From: an uncultured Lachnospiraceae bacterium
GTDB lineage: Bacteria; Bacillota; Clostridia; Lachnospirales; Lachnospiraceae
Direction of reading: 5' to 3'
Assembly: GCA_910588895.1 (NCBI GenBank)
Contig: CAJUSS010000055.1
Coordinates: 1 to 21,733, forward strand
Length of the DNA stretch: 21,733 nucleotides
Shown here: positions 16,801 through 21,733 of the stretch, piece by piece
Layout: each line of letters begins with the position of its first letter
Numbering within the stretch: position 1 is the first letter of the stretch
Program-made: the position numbers and the translations under genes
Notes under the pieces: model-generated
What the model saw: only the letters and a program-made list of their open reading frames with translations
The model's database searches: none
Told to the model about the DNA's origin: nothing

Positions 16801-17460
16801 TACGATGCGCTGGTGGAGCAGTACAATACCGCTTATGCTACATACCAGGCAGCTGCCCAGGCAGCCGGATTGGCAGAAAGCACCCTTGCGAACGCGAACG
16901 CGGCTGTACAGCGGGCCATCGCGGCGGCAAATGGTGTGTTCGCCTACAGAACGACCTCTGGCGGTGGGACTACTGGCGGCGGAAGTACCACTGAGGGCGG
17001 CAGCACGACAGGAGGCAGCGGGACTACTGGCGGCAGCACCACGGGAGGTGGCGGTAGCACCGGAGGCGGTCCTACTGGCGGTAGCGGTAGCACCGGAGGC
17101 GGCGGTTCTACCGGAAGCGGCACCACCGGAGGCGGCGGTTCTACCGGAGGCGGCACCACCGGAGGCGGTGGCTCTGCCGGAGGCGGCGCCACTGGCGGTG
17201 GGACCGCAGCTACAGCACAGATTGACGAAGCTGGCGTCCTCCTGGGTGGTTTGTCCACCACTGAGATCACAGATGAGAACGTGCCTTTGGCCGGCTTCCC
17301 AGACGGTGTCCAGATCGAGGACGCGGATGTACCTCTGGCCGGATTCCCCCAGACGGGAGACGATCCCATGGATTGGGCAGCGCTCACCATGGCCTCCGGA
17401 ATGGGGCTGGCATGGCTGATCCTGGAGGAAAAAAGGCGCAGGAAGGATACCGATAGATAA
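10846..17460 (+). CDS. Giant sortase-anchored alanine-rich coiled-coil surface protein
   Basis: 2204 residues from ATG 10846 (GAGGAGGG at 10833-10840; ATG 10843 is the alternative, with poor spacing). Residues 1-35 form a signal peptide with basic RNRSSSKK, a hydrophobic core and probable cleavage after ASA. Residues about 50-1045 and 1178-2030 are Ala/Glu/Lys/Gln/Asp-rich coiled coil. Between them lies a globular segment (about 1053-1177) rich in Tyr, Gly and Thr. A Gly/Thr/Ser linker (about 2038-2120) follows, then three copies of IxDExVPLAGF-like motifs and the sortase signal FPQTG (2167-2171), a hydrophobic span and KRRRK. I see no cysteine. The two arms align in register at an offset of 1020 residues. 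Homology searches may label it SMC-like because of composition. It is probably exported by the nearby SecA2 and fixed to peptidoglycan. Adhesin, fibre or spacer roles are inference. Confidence 0.9.
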   Translation: MRNRSSSKKVINSIGIGLMAFLASGTPLLQITASASELDGVGESGTQESEPQESGDQSTPASEVRESVSQSVTEAKDTVNEAKDSGSVSEDQAAEITGALDDADSATGNAQEKVDTMNEAVEDHKDTVAEDTVRDGAAQNITDAEQTATGAADTAAGAQETGESAANANETAQATVYENEAAANAAKAEAQARADAAQGVLDNANQALSDAKTQAENAQASLDYLTEQKEKADAAYQAAQSALDAAKAALDAETEGSDAAAALDEAQRALDAAQSALTAAEAEQAEAQKAVEEKNAALTAAGAEKDEAEAKLKELEAAQDTAAQALKQAQEAKDAAQAAADKAERELIDANVDLGEADKEKAEADAALKGAVEEQKAAQDVLEQVQEDAAMAADVLAKAEQDAADAGTAQDAAQAAKDVADKALKDAQAEQDAAGQKLSEAEQAQKDAQGALEAANEAQIKAEKELAQAKGDQAIADEELETAKADDQAAQNELRDAQAAKDQADQGLKEVNAALEAANDEKAQAEEALNTAKAELEVLKGTQATADADAADAKSTYETANAAAEEAARAAEKARQDYQDAEADASVKQTAAAEAAGKVDEAAKELETLQAGAADLADKAGAAQIEADRLKGLADAAAGDKDAAEAAYQAAQAEAERLAGLANDAAKAVTNKQGEVTSLTDEYNTKVNAAKDAQDKADAAAAEAVQKGSALETARSEAAAKEQALAAAEKAVKDAQTAINAAAQAVTDAEALIAEKDRLLTDKDNILQEKQGAVAQAQEAVDAAQAKVDGTQSALRDAEGKKAGADAEVETAKTNKTTADQGLTDAQTAIAAAEQAVIDAQAAVTDANGKVDAATREKGTAEQSAEAAKALAEQTAEELRNAQDAADRAGQAVQDAADAAAKAAELVDEKQEAVDFAAATQQKKQEVYDQAKKDLDLASQSLDDLKAAADRAAADKLAAEETLKTAQKTQETAQKEADAAEAEKERLEAELPGLQQAAEEAAKAAEKAAEEADAAAKAAEEAAESVKEQQAIVDKYEELQTTLEDAAEVAEVAGEGKNGTVINTTKDMNVANARMELVKYIAEAELAKLGYTDITYSGEKIDKIFGYVVPESSYVGFTYKDGSGKEQTAYFTYSGSETGLDVYQKNEKNGGGINKKDTKVDGISQSYKGYVSELDGQKADLAEKLPAAKQAVEEAQKVADEAVVKQSDAEKAQVSAEQAKKEASDAKQAAEGAAVEAAAKQEEAAKKLQEALDAAKDATDKQQAAEKALAEVEAKKAQGETSKEEYENALKEATEALENAKADKVSADEALDAAQAGKEQADAAKDAADEALEAADAVLNAVDEDGKTLADRSQEAKEAKDAADAAVTAAQKALDGAKEALDAAQGLLTDAEGKKTSASADLKKAQDAVKSAEDTLKEAAAEQSRLEGVVKEAQDAKNAADAALTDAQTAQDKAQEELDAAAVDQKDAQDALDAAQKAKGEAEEGLSKAKEDQEAKAEALKTAQRENKTAQDALDSAQAAKDAADKAVTDADEAVENANKEKETAEGKLNVATAELEKLQGKKEEAKDVAREAANAQAEAKRTFDAAVSDASSAEEVYNKAQTEADNAQSQADQAAQKVTEADRKLEGLKADADKLADDAEAAQKEADSLKQLANNATTGQEEAAAAAKEAQAEADRLAGLARDAADAVLKKEEEVASLTKNYNEKVDAAKTAKDKADRYESIVNDKKVALEKAEGNALLYGQILKEAQQKAKDAADAVTAATQKVNEAKADVTTKISTLKEKNEALEAAELAAGNAKTAVDNAQIEADKKAQELDKAQTAKKDADWVVERAKNTKDAIDREVAEATAAKSTADENAAIAQKAAEDAAAKRQEAYDNAKAKAIEAGKAYRDLNAATTEVKEKNAALTDATDAVLDQTAIFQSKADAVSNLQDALKELTSQAEAAQAKAQASASVRDSVQAAHDKVVSAIQALAEMTAQAQIDKDAYDALVEQYNTAYATYQAAAQAAGLAESTLANANAAVQRAIAAANGVFAYRTTSGGGTTGGGSTTEGGSTTGGSGTTGGSTTGGGGSTGGGPTGGSGSTGGGGSTGSGTTGGGGSTGGGTTGGGGSAGGGATGGGTAATAQIDEAGVLLGGLSTTEITDENVPLAGFPDGVQIEDADVPLAGFPQTGDDPMDWAALTMASGMGLAWLILEEKRRRKDTDR
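12001..13080 (+). repeat. Arm repeat, copy A
   Basis: This stretch of the first coiled-coil arm aligns without a gap, at a constant offset of 3060 bp, with 15061-16140. The best block is about 12780-12950, where both copies encode QAEAxRLAGLAxDAA, then an xVxSLTxxYNxKV motif and AAKxAxDKAD. The limits are approximate because alanine-rich sequence matches loosely everywhere. Confidence 0.7.
13976..14375 (+). other. Globular, lower-GC domain between the coiled-coil arms
   Basis: Encodes about 125 residues that break the coiled-coil pattern: GEGKNGTVINTT, a helical ARMELVKYIAEAEL, then beta-like IFGYVVPESSYVGFTYKDGS and TAYFTYSGSETG. Base composition is visibly more AT-rich than the arms. It would sit at the far end if the arms fold back on each other. 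No family recognised. Confidence 0.65.
15061..16140 (+). repeat. Arm repeat, copy B
   Basis: Counterpart of 12001-13080 in the second coiled-coil arm, 3060 bp downstream and in the same reading frame. Synonymous and conservative differences are frequent, so the duplication is old or under relaxed constraint. Confidence 0.7.
17095..17193 (+). repeat. Three tandem 33-bp units in the Gly-rich linker
   Basis: Units at 17095-17127, 17128-17160 and 17161-17193 each encode an 11-residue GGGGSTGGGTT-like segment. The first two differ by a single base. Looser copies extend back to about 16960. In-frame units of this kind can change number by slippage. Confidence 0.8.
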
Positions 17461-17476
17461 ACGCACTGAGCTGTGC

Positions 17477-17509
17477 TATAAGGCGGTCCGGATGACGGGC
17501 CGTCTTATA
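17477..17509 (+). terminator. Long hairpin after the giant gene
   Basis: A 14-bp stem, TATAAGGCGGTCCG (17477-17490) with CGGGCCGTCTTATA (17496-17509), including two G-T pairs and a GATGA loop. No T run follows, so it is more likely a 3'-end stabilising structure than the terminator itself. Confidence 0.4.
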
Positions 17510-17567
17510 AAGAAGTTTGAAGATTTGACAGCAAAACCCAATAGAACGCCTTAGATCGAGGGCAATG

Positions 17568-17608
17568 AAAAACTCCCGCTTTTTTAGCGGGAGTTTTCTT
17601 TTATAGTG
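17568..17608. terminator. Bidirectional intrinsic terminator between giant gene and minus-strand genes
   Basis: AAAACTCCCGCT (17569-17580) pairs perfectly with AGCGGGAGTTTT (17586-17597) around TTTTT. TTTTCTTTTAT follows on the plus strand, and an A run precedes it that becomes a T run on the minus strand. It separates the convergent giant gene and the small minus-strand gene. Confidence 0.85.
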
Positions 17609-17637
17609 GCAAAGCACCCACTGAGCTATCGTTGTCC

Positions 17638-17727
17638 TCAGTTATCATCGCCATCTAGCCGCTTGATGATGTAATGGCATATCACGCCACCCATGACGGC
17701 GCTCACAAAAGTAAACAGAGCTTCCAT
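17638..17727 (-). CDS. 29-residue single-span membrane peptide
   Basis: Encodes MEALFTFVSAVMGGVICHY followed by IIKRLDGDDN: one hydrophobic span and a short charged tail. The pattern resembles small clostridial membrane peptides ending in CHxIxKxLDxDD, some of which are suspected type I toxins or stress peptides, but I recognise no named family. A longer in-frame reading begins at 17913, but its extra part lies inside ssrA and is not credible. No clear ribosome site precedes the ATG, which lowers confidence. The bidirectional terminator at 17568 lies just after its stop. Confidence 0.4.
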   Translation of the reverse strand: MEALFTFVSAVMGGVICHYIIKRLDGDDN

Positions 17728-17750
17728 GCTGACACTATGGGAGTGAACGG

Positions 17751-17784
17751 AAAAAGAAAGAGCACTGGTCCTCCAGTGCTCTTT
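17751..17784 (-). terminator. Intrinsic terminator of ssrA
   Basis: AAAGAGCACTGG (17757-17768) pairs perfectly with CCAGTGCTCTTT (17773-17784) around a four-base loop. On the minus strand it is followed by CTTTCTTTTT. It starts four bases beyond the mature tmRNA 3' end. Confidence 0.85.
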
Positions 17785-17787
17785 CAA

Positions 17788-18124
17788 TGGACCTGAGGGG
17801 AATCGAACCCCTGTCCGAAAACCAATTCCTTGTTCTTCTACTATCATAGTCTGTTCTTTGACATTCCCGCCACCATCCGAAAGCAGACATCCTGACGGCT
17901 TTAGTAGCTTCATGATACGCCCGCGCAGGCAAAGCTTACTGCGTGTCGTTTCCTACATAGTCGATGCCAGGCTCTCAGCGTGTAGGTGCGCTAAGTCTGA
18001 CAGCTGCAACTAGGCAGCGATCGCTAAATTGTCTTCAGCGTTTGTATTTAATGTTGCCATTTGACCCATCGCATGGGGATAGCTTCACCAACTGCATGGC
18101 CCCCGTCGAAACCAGTACAAGCCC
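17788..18124 (-). ncRNA. ssrA: Transfer-messenger RNA (tmRNA)
   Basis: Rescues stalled ribosomes together with SmpB by acting first as alanyl-tRNA, then as mRNA for a degradation tag. The 5' acceptor strand GGGCTTG (18124-18118) pairs with the 3' strand CAGGTCC with two G-T pairs. The conserved TGGTTTCGACGGGG block follows the 5' end, and the T-arm AGGGGTTCGATTCCCCT precedes the 3' end. The tag frame lies at 18057-18010 and reads ATLNTNAEDNLAIAA then TAG, assuming GCA at 18057 is the resume codon. The ending LAIAA is typical. CCA is not encoded after the discriminator A and must be added after transcription. smpB lies immediately upstream. Confidence 0.95.
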
Positions 18125-18169
18125 TTACTGGCGCCGTCTAAAGGCGGCTGTAGCCTTCGCTGCTACTAT

Positions 18170-18198
18170 ACTCTACCACGACTTTTTTCTGCTGTCAA
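18170..18198 (-). promoter_or_regulatory. ssrA promoter
   Basis: On the minus strand a perfect TTGACA (18198-18193) is followed by a 17-bp spacer and TAGAGT (18175-18170). The start would be about 40 bases before the mature 5' end of tmRNA, consistent with a processed leader. Confidence 0.65.
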
Positions 18199-18208
18199 GA
18201 GGAGAGGA

Positions 18209-18233
18209 CGGAAGATATTTTTATTACCTTCCG
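18209..18233 (-). terminator. Weak hairpin after smpB
   Basis: CGGAAG and CTTCCG form a six-pair stem with an AT-rich loop, followed on the minus strand by pyrimidine-rich TCCTCTCCTCTTG. It may end the rnr-smpB transcript inefficiently. Confidence 0.35.
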
Positions 18234-18242
18234 CACACATCC

Positions 18243-18725
18243 TCAATACAGATTTTTCACCTTAAATTCCCTCTCCAGCTCCCGCCTCTGGTCCTTCTTG
18301 GCGATATCCTCCCGCTTGTCATACAGCTTTTTCCCTCGTGCCAAGCCGATCTCCACCTTAACCAGGCTGTTTTTAAAATAGACCTGCAGCGGCACTAAGG
18401 TGTAGCCTTTCTCCGCGATCTTCCCGGCCAGCTTGATCAGCTCGCTCTTGTGGAGCAGCAGCTTTCTGGCCCGCAGAGGGTCCTTGTTGAAGATATTGCC
18501 CTTTTCGTAGGGGTTCACATGCATCCCGTAGATCCAGGCCTCGTTGTGGTGGTCGATGCGGACAAATGCCTCCTTGATGCTGCATTTGCCCATGCGGATG
18601 GACTTCACCTCTGTGCCGAAGAGCTCGATCCCGCATTCGTATTTTTCATCGATAAAATAGTCATGGTACGCCTTCTTATTATTGGCGATCAGTTTCACAG
18701 ATCCTTTCAATCGTTTATCCTCCAT
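18243..18725 (-). CDS. smpB: SsrA-binding protein
   Basis: Binds the tRNA-like domain of tmRNA and brings it to stalled ribosomes. The 160 residues are normal for the family. Typical segments are LIANNKKAYHDYFIDEKYECGIELFGTEVKSIR, the SIKEAFVRI strand, the HVNPYEKGN loop and the basic C-terminal tail with GLARGKKLYDKREDIAKKDQRRE, which enters the mRNA channel. The ribosome site before ATG 18725 is weak. A GTG nine codons further in, behind AAAGGA, is a possible alternative start. It lies between rnr and ssrA on the same strand, the standard Firmicute order. Confidence 0.96.
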   Translation of the reverse strand: MEDKRLKGSVKLIANNKKAYHDYFIDEKYECGIELFGTEVKSIRMGKCSIKEAFVRIDHHNEAWIYGMHVNPYEKGNIFNKDPLRARKLLLHKSELIKLAGKIAEKGYTLVPLQVYFKNSLVKVEIGLARGKKLYDKREDIAKKDQRRELEREFKVKNLY

Positions 18726-18858
18726 ATGCTCGTTCGCCTGTCGTTTCTTTCTGCTCCATCACCCCCATAGCCAGAACGGCAACCCTGACCCGAGCGTCTT
18801 AGGGATAGGGGATATGGGGACAAGGACTGTCCGCCGAGCAGAGGGGCATGCAGCAATG

Positions 18859-20982
18859 TCACCACACCAGCCAAAAGTCAATGGTCTTTAAAAGCTTGTC
18901 CGCCTTTGCCACCTCTACTGTGACCTTCTGACCCAGCTTAAAGGTCTTTCCGGTCCGCTCGCCCACCAGCTGGTAGCGGGCCTCATCAAACACATAATAG
19001 TCGTCGTCCAGCTCCGTCAACCGGACCATCCCCTCTACGGTGTTGGGCAGCTCAACATAGAGGCCCCAGCCAGTGATGCCGGAGACCACACCCTTAAAGG
19101 TCTGGCCGATAAAGCGGGACATATACTCGCATTTTTTCAGCTTGTCCGTCTCCCGTTCCGCCTCACTGGCCCGACGCTCCAGGGCGGAGGTCTGGACCGC
19201 CACCTGGGGAAGGAGAGCATCGTAGTGGGCGATCCGCTTTTCGGACAGGCCTGCTTTCAAGTTCTCCTTGATGATCCGATGGATCTGCAGGTCCGGGTAA
19301 CGGCGGATCGGGGAGGTGAAATGGCAGTAGTACTTGGCGGACAGACCGAAATGTCCCAGACACTCTGTGGTGTACCGGGCCTGCTTCATGGACCGCAGGG
19401 TAAGACGCCGGATCAGCGGCTCTTCATCGCTCCCTTCCACCTGATCTAACAGCTTCTGGATCTCCTTCGGATGGACTTCCCCCTGGCCGGTGCGGATAAA
19501 ATGTCCCAGATTCTGCAAAAATACCACCAGCTGCTTTACCTTTTCAGGATCAGGTTTTTCATGGGTCCGGTAGAGGAAGGGGAGCTGCTGCCAGTAAAAG
19601 TCCTCTGCCACCGTCTCATTGGCGGTCAGCATCAGGTCTTCGATGATCTTTGTGGCCGCGTTCCGGTCATAGGGACGGACGGACAGAGGCTTGCCCCTTT
19701 CGTCCAGGCAGATCTCGCTCTCCGGCAGGTCGAAGTCGATCGCCCCGCGGGTGTCGCGCCCCTTTCGGATCAGGTCGGACAGCTCCTTTAGCAGGTCGAA
19801 AAGGGGGACCAGCTCTTTGTAGGTCTCCATAGCCTCCTGGTCGCGGCGGGTGATGATGGCGTCCACCGCGGTGTAGCTCATGCGCCGGTCCACCCGGATC
19901 ACCGTCTCCGCGATCTGATGGCCCAGCACCTTTCCCTTTTGGTCGATCTCCATCAGACAGCTTAAGGCCAGCCGGTCCTCCCCGGCATTTAAGGAGCAGA
20001 TCCCATTGGACAGCTTGTGAGGGAGCATGGGGATCACTCGGTCCACCAGGTAGACGCTGGTCCCCCGCTTTAACGCTTCTTTATCTAAGGGGCTCCCTTC
20101 CTTTACATAGTGGGTCACATCGGCGATATGGACGCCCAGGTGATAGATCTCTCCCTCCTTGGAGAGGGTCACCGCGTCGTCCAGATCCTTCGCATCCTCC
20201 CCGTCGATCGTGACCGTGGGGAGCGACCGCAGGTCCAGGCGGCCGGCTGTCTCGGCAGGATCTACCGTCTCCCCGATCCGCTCCACCTGCTCCATCACAT
20301 CCTCCGGAAAGCCTTCCGGCAGGCCGTAGGCCCGGACCAGAGATAAGATATCCGTCCCCGGATCGTTCACATGGCCGATGATCTCCACGACCTCTCCTTC
20401 CGGACTGCGGGAAGCACTGCCGAAATCCGTCACATGGACCACTACCTTGTGGCCGGTCACCGCTCCCATATCCTTGCCCTGGGGGATGAACACATCCCGT
20501 CCGACCTTCTGGGCATCCGGCAGGACAAAGCCGAAATTTTTATTTTTCTGATAAAGCCCTACGATCTGCTGGTTCGCATGCTCCACCACCTTGATGATCC
20601 GGCCCTCTGCCCGCCTTCCGGCAGGCTCGTGCTCGATCACCAGCTGTACCTTGTCCCCATGGAGGGCATCTCTTGTTTTCTCCGCCGGGATGAACACATC
20701 CTGCTCCATCCCCTCCACCGTCACAAAGCCGAAGCCCTTGGGATGGCCGGAAAAGAGGCCGGTGACAGAAAAGATCTCCGGCTTTCCGTACCTTCCCTTT
20801 TTCGAGATGCCCACCGCTCCCTCTGCCACGAGCATGTCCAGCACCTCTTTAAGCTCGCCGCGCTGTTCCTTTGGGATATTTAAGAGCATAGCGATCTCCT
20901 TGGTCTTCATGGGGACATAGGCCGGGTCCCGGACCAGTTTTTTGAGCATCTCTTTTCGTTGTAGCAATAGATCGTTTTCCAT
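18859..20982 (-). CDS. rnr: Ribonuclease R, 3'-5' exoribonuclease
   Basis: Processive RNase II-family enzyme that degrades structured RNA and tmRNA-targeted messages. It has 707 residues. AGAGGAGGATAG directly precedes the ATG at 20982. The order is: N-terminal winged-helix domain (about 1-75), two cold-shock domains (FSGHPKGFGFVTVEG; LYQKNKNFGFVLPD), the RNB catalytic domain with TIDGEDAKDLDDAV near residues 258-270, whose Asp residues bind metal, YCHFTSPIRRYPDL later in RNB, and an S1 domain (GVVSGITGWGLYVELPNTVEGMV). It stops right after LLKTIDFWL, so the lysine-rich tail of some homologues is absent. It is separated from secG by a terminator and from smpB by 133 bp. Confidence 0.97.
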   Translation of the reverse strand: MENDLLLQRKEMLKKLVRDPAYVPMKTKEIAMLLNIPKEQRGELKEVLDMLVAEGAVGISKKGRYGKPEIFSVTGLFSGHPKGFGFVTVEGMEQDVFIPAEKTRDALHGDKVQLVIEHEPAGRRAEGRIIKVVEHANQQIVGLYQKNKNFGFVLPDAQKVGRDVFIPQGKDMGAVTGHKVVVHVTDFGSASRSPEGEVVEIIGHVNDPGTDILSLVRAYGLPEGFPEDVMEQVERIGETVDPAETAGRLDLRSLPTVTIDGEDAKDLDDAVTLSKEGEIYHLGVHIADVTHYVKEGSPLDKEALKRGTSVYLVDRVIPMLPHKLSNGICSLNAGEDRLALSCLMEIDQKGKVLGHQIAETVIRVDRRMSYTAVDAIITRRDQEAMETYKELVPLFDLLKELSDLIRKGRDTRGAIDFDLPESEICLDERGKPLSVRPYDRNAATKIIEDLMLTANETVAEDFYWQQLPFLYRTHEKPDPEKVKQLVVFLQNLGHFIRTGQGEVHPKEIQKLLDQVEGSDEEPLIRRLTLRSMKQARYTTECLGHFGLSAKYYCHFTSPIRRYPDLQIHRIIKENLKAGLSEKRIAHYDALLPQVAVQTSALERRASEAERETDKLKKCEYMSRFIGQTFKGVVSGITGWGLYVELPNTVEGMVRLTELDDDYYVFDEARYQLVGERTGKTFKLGQKVTVEVAKADKLLKTIDFWLVW

Positions 20983-21013
20983 CTATCCTCCTCTGATATG
21001 ATATAGTCTTAAT

Positions 21014-21046
21014 GAAAAAACACCCTTGTTATCACAAGAGTGTTTT
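21014..21046 (-). terminator. Intrinsic terminator between secG and rnr
   Basis: A 13-bp stem formed by AAAACACCCTTGT (21017-21029) and ACAAGAGTGTTTT (21034-21046) around a four-base loop. On the minus strand it ends in TTTTTTC. It lies 12 bases after the secG stop and before the rnr start, so rnr needs readthrough or its own promoter. Confidence 0.85.
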
Positions 21047-21058
21047 GCTTTCCTTAAC

Positions 21059-21295
21059 TTAATTCAAGACATTCAGCACGATGGCCAGCGCCATGAAGGC
21101 CACTGCCATGAATTTGGTGAACTTCTCCAACGCGCCTTCCATAGAACGGCCTTTATTCTTGCCCCAGTAGGTATCCGCCATACCAGCCACAGAACCCAAG
21201 CCGGTAGACTTCCCCTCCTGCATCAGGATGACCACGGATAAAGCAATACATATGATAACAAATATGATCGAAAGGACTATCTTCAGTGCAGTCAT
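21059..21295 (-). CDS. secG: Preprotein translocase subunit SecG
   Basis: Small auxiliary subunit of the SecYEG channel in the cytoplasmic membrane. It has 78 residues, normal for Firmicutes. The start at 21295 is fixed by AGGAGGTG at 21308-21301. An in-frame upstream ATG at 21373 lacks a ribosome site and would add non-family sequence. There are two membrane spans, LKIVLSIIFVIICIALSVVIL and FMAVAFMALAIVLNVL, separated by the conserved cytoplasmic loop MQEGKSTGLGSVAGMADTYWG. It is the first gene of the secG-rnr-smpB-ssrA block. It could serve the same channel used by the SecA2 encoded at 6859, though this is inference. Confidence 0.95.
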   Translation of the reverse strand: MTALKIVLSIIFVIICIALSVVILMQEGKSTGLGSVAGMADTYWGKNKGRSMEGALEKFTKFMAVAFMALAIVLNVLN

Positions 21296-21323
21296 GTTCC
21301 CACCTCCTAAACACACTGCAGAT

Positions 21324-21352
21324 ATCATAGCATACTTTTCCATGGAATACAA
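21324..21352 (-). promoter_or_regulatory. Probable secG promoter
   Basis: On the minus strand TTGTAT (21352-21347), a 17-bp spacer and TATGAT (21329-21324) lie just upstream of the secG ribosome site. The -10 has five of six consensus bases; the -35 is poor. Confidence 0.5.
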
Positions 21353-21521
21353 GCATTTTCGGAAAAAATGCACAACGAGCGGGTCCCTGTGGGGATTGGG
21401 CCGCCTCCGGGTCTTTCACGCATCCTGGTATCGCTGTACTCTCGTCCGTTCATGTGCGGTCAGATCCGTCTAAATGGTTACCTTCCTGCATGATCGGATG
21501 AGCACGGCACTGGACGGACGA

Positions 21522-21733
21522 TCATCCGAACAGCCATGAAAGGATAGACGGACGAGGGGGCGGGGGCTGATGGCCGCCGGATGCCCACGGCGGTCCAAAT
21601 GGCGGCGGTCCGCCGGGGCGCATGGGCGGTCTTTGCGGAGGTGGAGGTCCAGGCGGCCGGCCGTGACCAGGAGGCATAGGTGGTCTGCCCGGAGGCCCGG
21701 GAGGCATGGGTGGTCTGCCCGGAGGCCCGGGAG
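21522..21733 (-). CDS. Pro/Gly-rich repeat protein, N-terminus outside window
   Basis: The frame is open to the window edge, so only the C-terminal 69-70 codons are visible. The sequence is built of PPGPPGRPPM-like segments, becoming HGRPPGPPPPQRPPMRPGGPPPF, and ends in a hydrophobic ILSWLFG. The last two repeat units are encoded by near-identical 30-bp direct repeats (about 21673-21732). No family is recognised. Low-complexity Pro/Gly proteins of this type in clostridia include spore-coat and surface proteins, but nothing here decides. The clean frame through a GC-rich biased sequence could also be fortuitous. Confidence 0.45.
   Translation of the reverse strand, partial: PGPPGRPPMPPGPPGRPPMPPGHGRPPGPPPPQRPPMRPGGPPPFGPPWASGGHQPPPPRPSILSWLFG

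Noticed and set aside
17095..17193. Tandem repeats as a CRISPR array
   Set aside because: The units are contiguous, in frame with the surface protein and lack unique spacers.
17788..17830. ssrA 3' end as an att site with a partner repeat near eno
   Set aside because: I could not find a second copy of the T-arm and acceptor sequence in 4734-5395, and no integrase gene is present.
17728..17913. N-terminal extension of the small membrane peptide into ssrA
   Set aside because: The bases belong to tmRNA structure and its terminator, and the added residues have no membrane or domain character.

Overview
The window looks like a chromosomal segment of a Firmicute of class Clostridia, most likely a gut Lachnospiraceae-type organism. 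The reasons are strong AGGAGG ribosome sites, a pheS carrying the CxxCGGxGCxxC insert, the Firmicute gene block secG-rnr-smpB-ssrA, and a surface protein ending in the DxxVPLAGxPQTGD-type sortase signal common in that family. The species cannot be named from the sequence alone.

Layout: (1) 1-3276, the 3' part of pheS and complete pheT. (2) 3471-4733, enolase. (3) 4734-5395, a 660-bp gene-free region. Its first half is GC-rich and folds into hairpins. Its second half is AT-rich and holds a promoter, a bidirectional terminator and two 28-bp inverted sites that look like a recombinase-operated promoter switch. (4) 5396-17460, an accessory locus: a SARP/BTAD regulator, an accessory SecA (SecA2 type), a second SARP/BTAD regulator, a PilZ protein, and a 2204-residue alanine-rich coiled-coil protein with a signal peptide and sortase signal. 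(5) 17461-21295 on the minus strand: a 29-residue membrane peptide, ssrA (tmRNA), smpB, rnr and secG. (6) 21522-21733, the end of a Pro/Gly-rich repeat protein cut by the window edge.

Proposed working model (inference): the accessory locus builds a very long cell-surface fibre. A DNA-inversion switch upstream of the first regulator may make the locus phase-variable. The two SARP-like regulators, each with a degenerate GGDEF-like C-terminus, would control the downstream genes. A SARP-like direct repeat sits 8 bp before an extended -10 in front of the PilZ-fibre pair. The PilZ gene overlaps the fibre gene, suggesting a c-di-GMP input coupled to fibre production. The dedicated SecA2, short in its helical wing region and lacking the zinc tail, is the natural candidate to export the fibre. 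No SecY2, Asp proteins, sortase or recombinase gene lies in the window, so these would act from elsewhere.

The fibre protein is the most striking object. Two long Ala/Glu/Lys/Gln coiled-coil arms, related to each other in register at a fixed offset of 3060 bp, flank a lower-GC globular domain of about 125 residues. They are followed by a Gly/Thr/Ser linker with tandem 33-bp units and three copies of an 11-residue motif leading into FPQTG.
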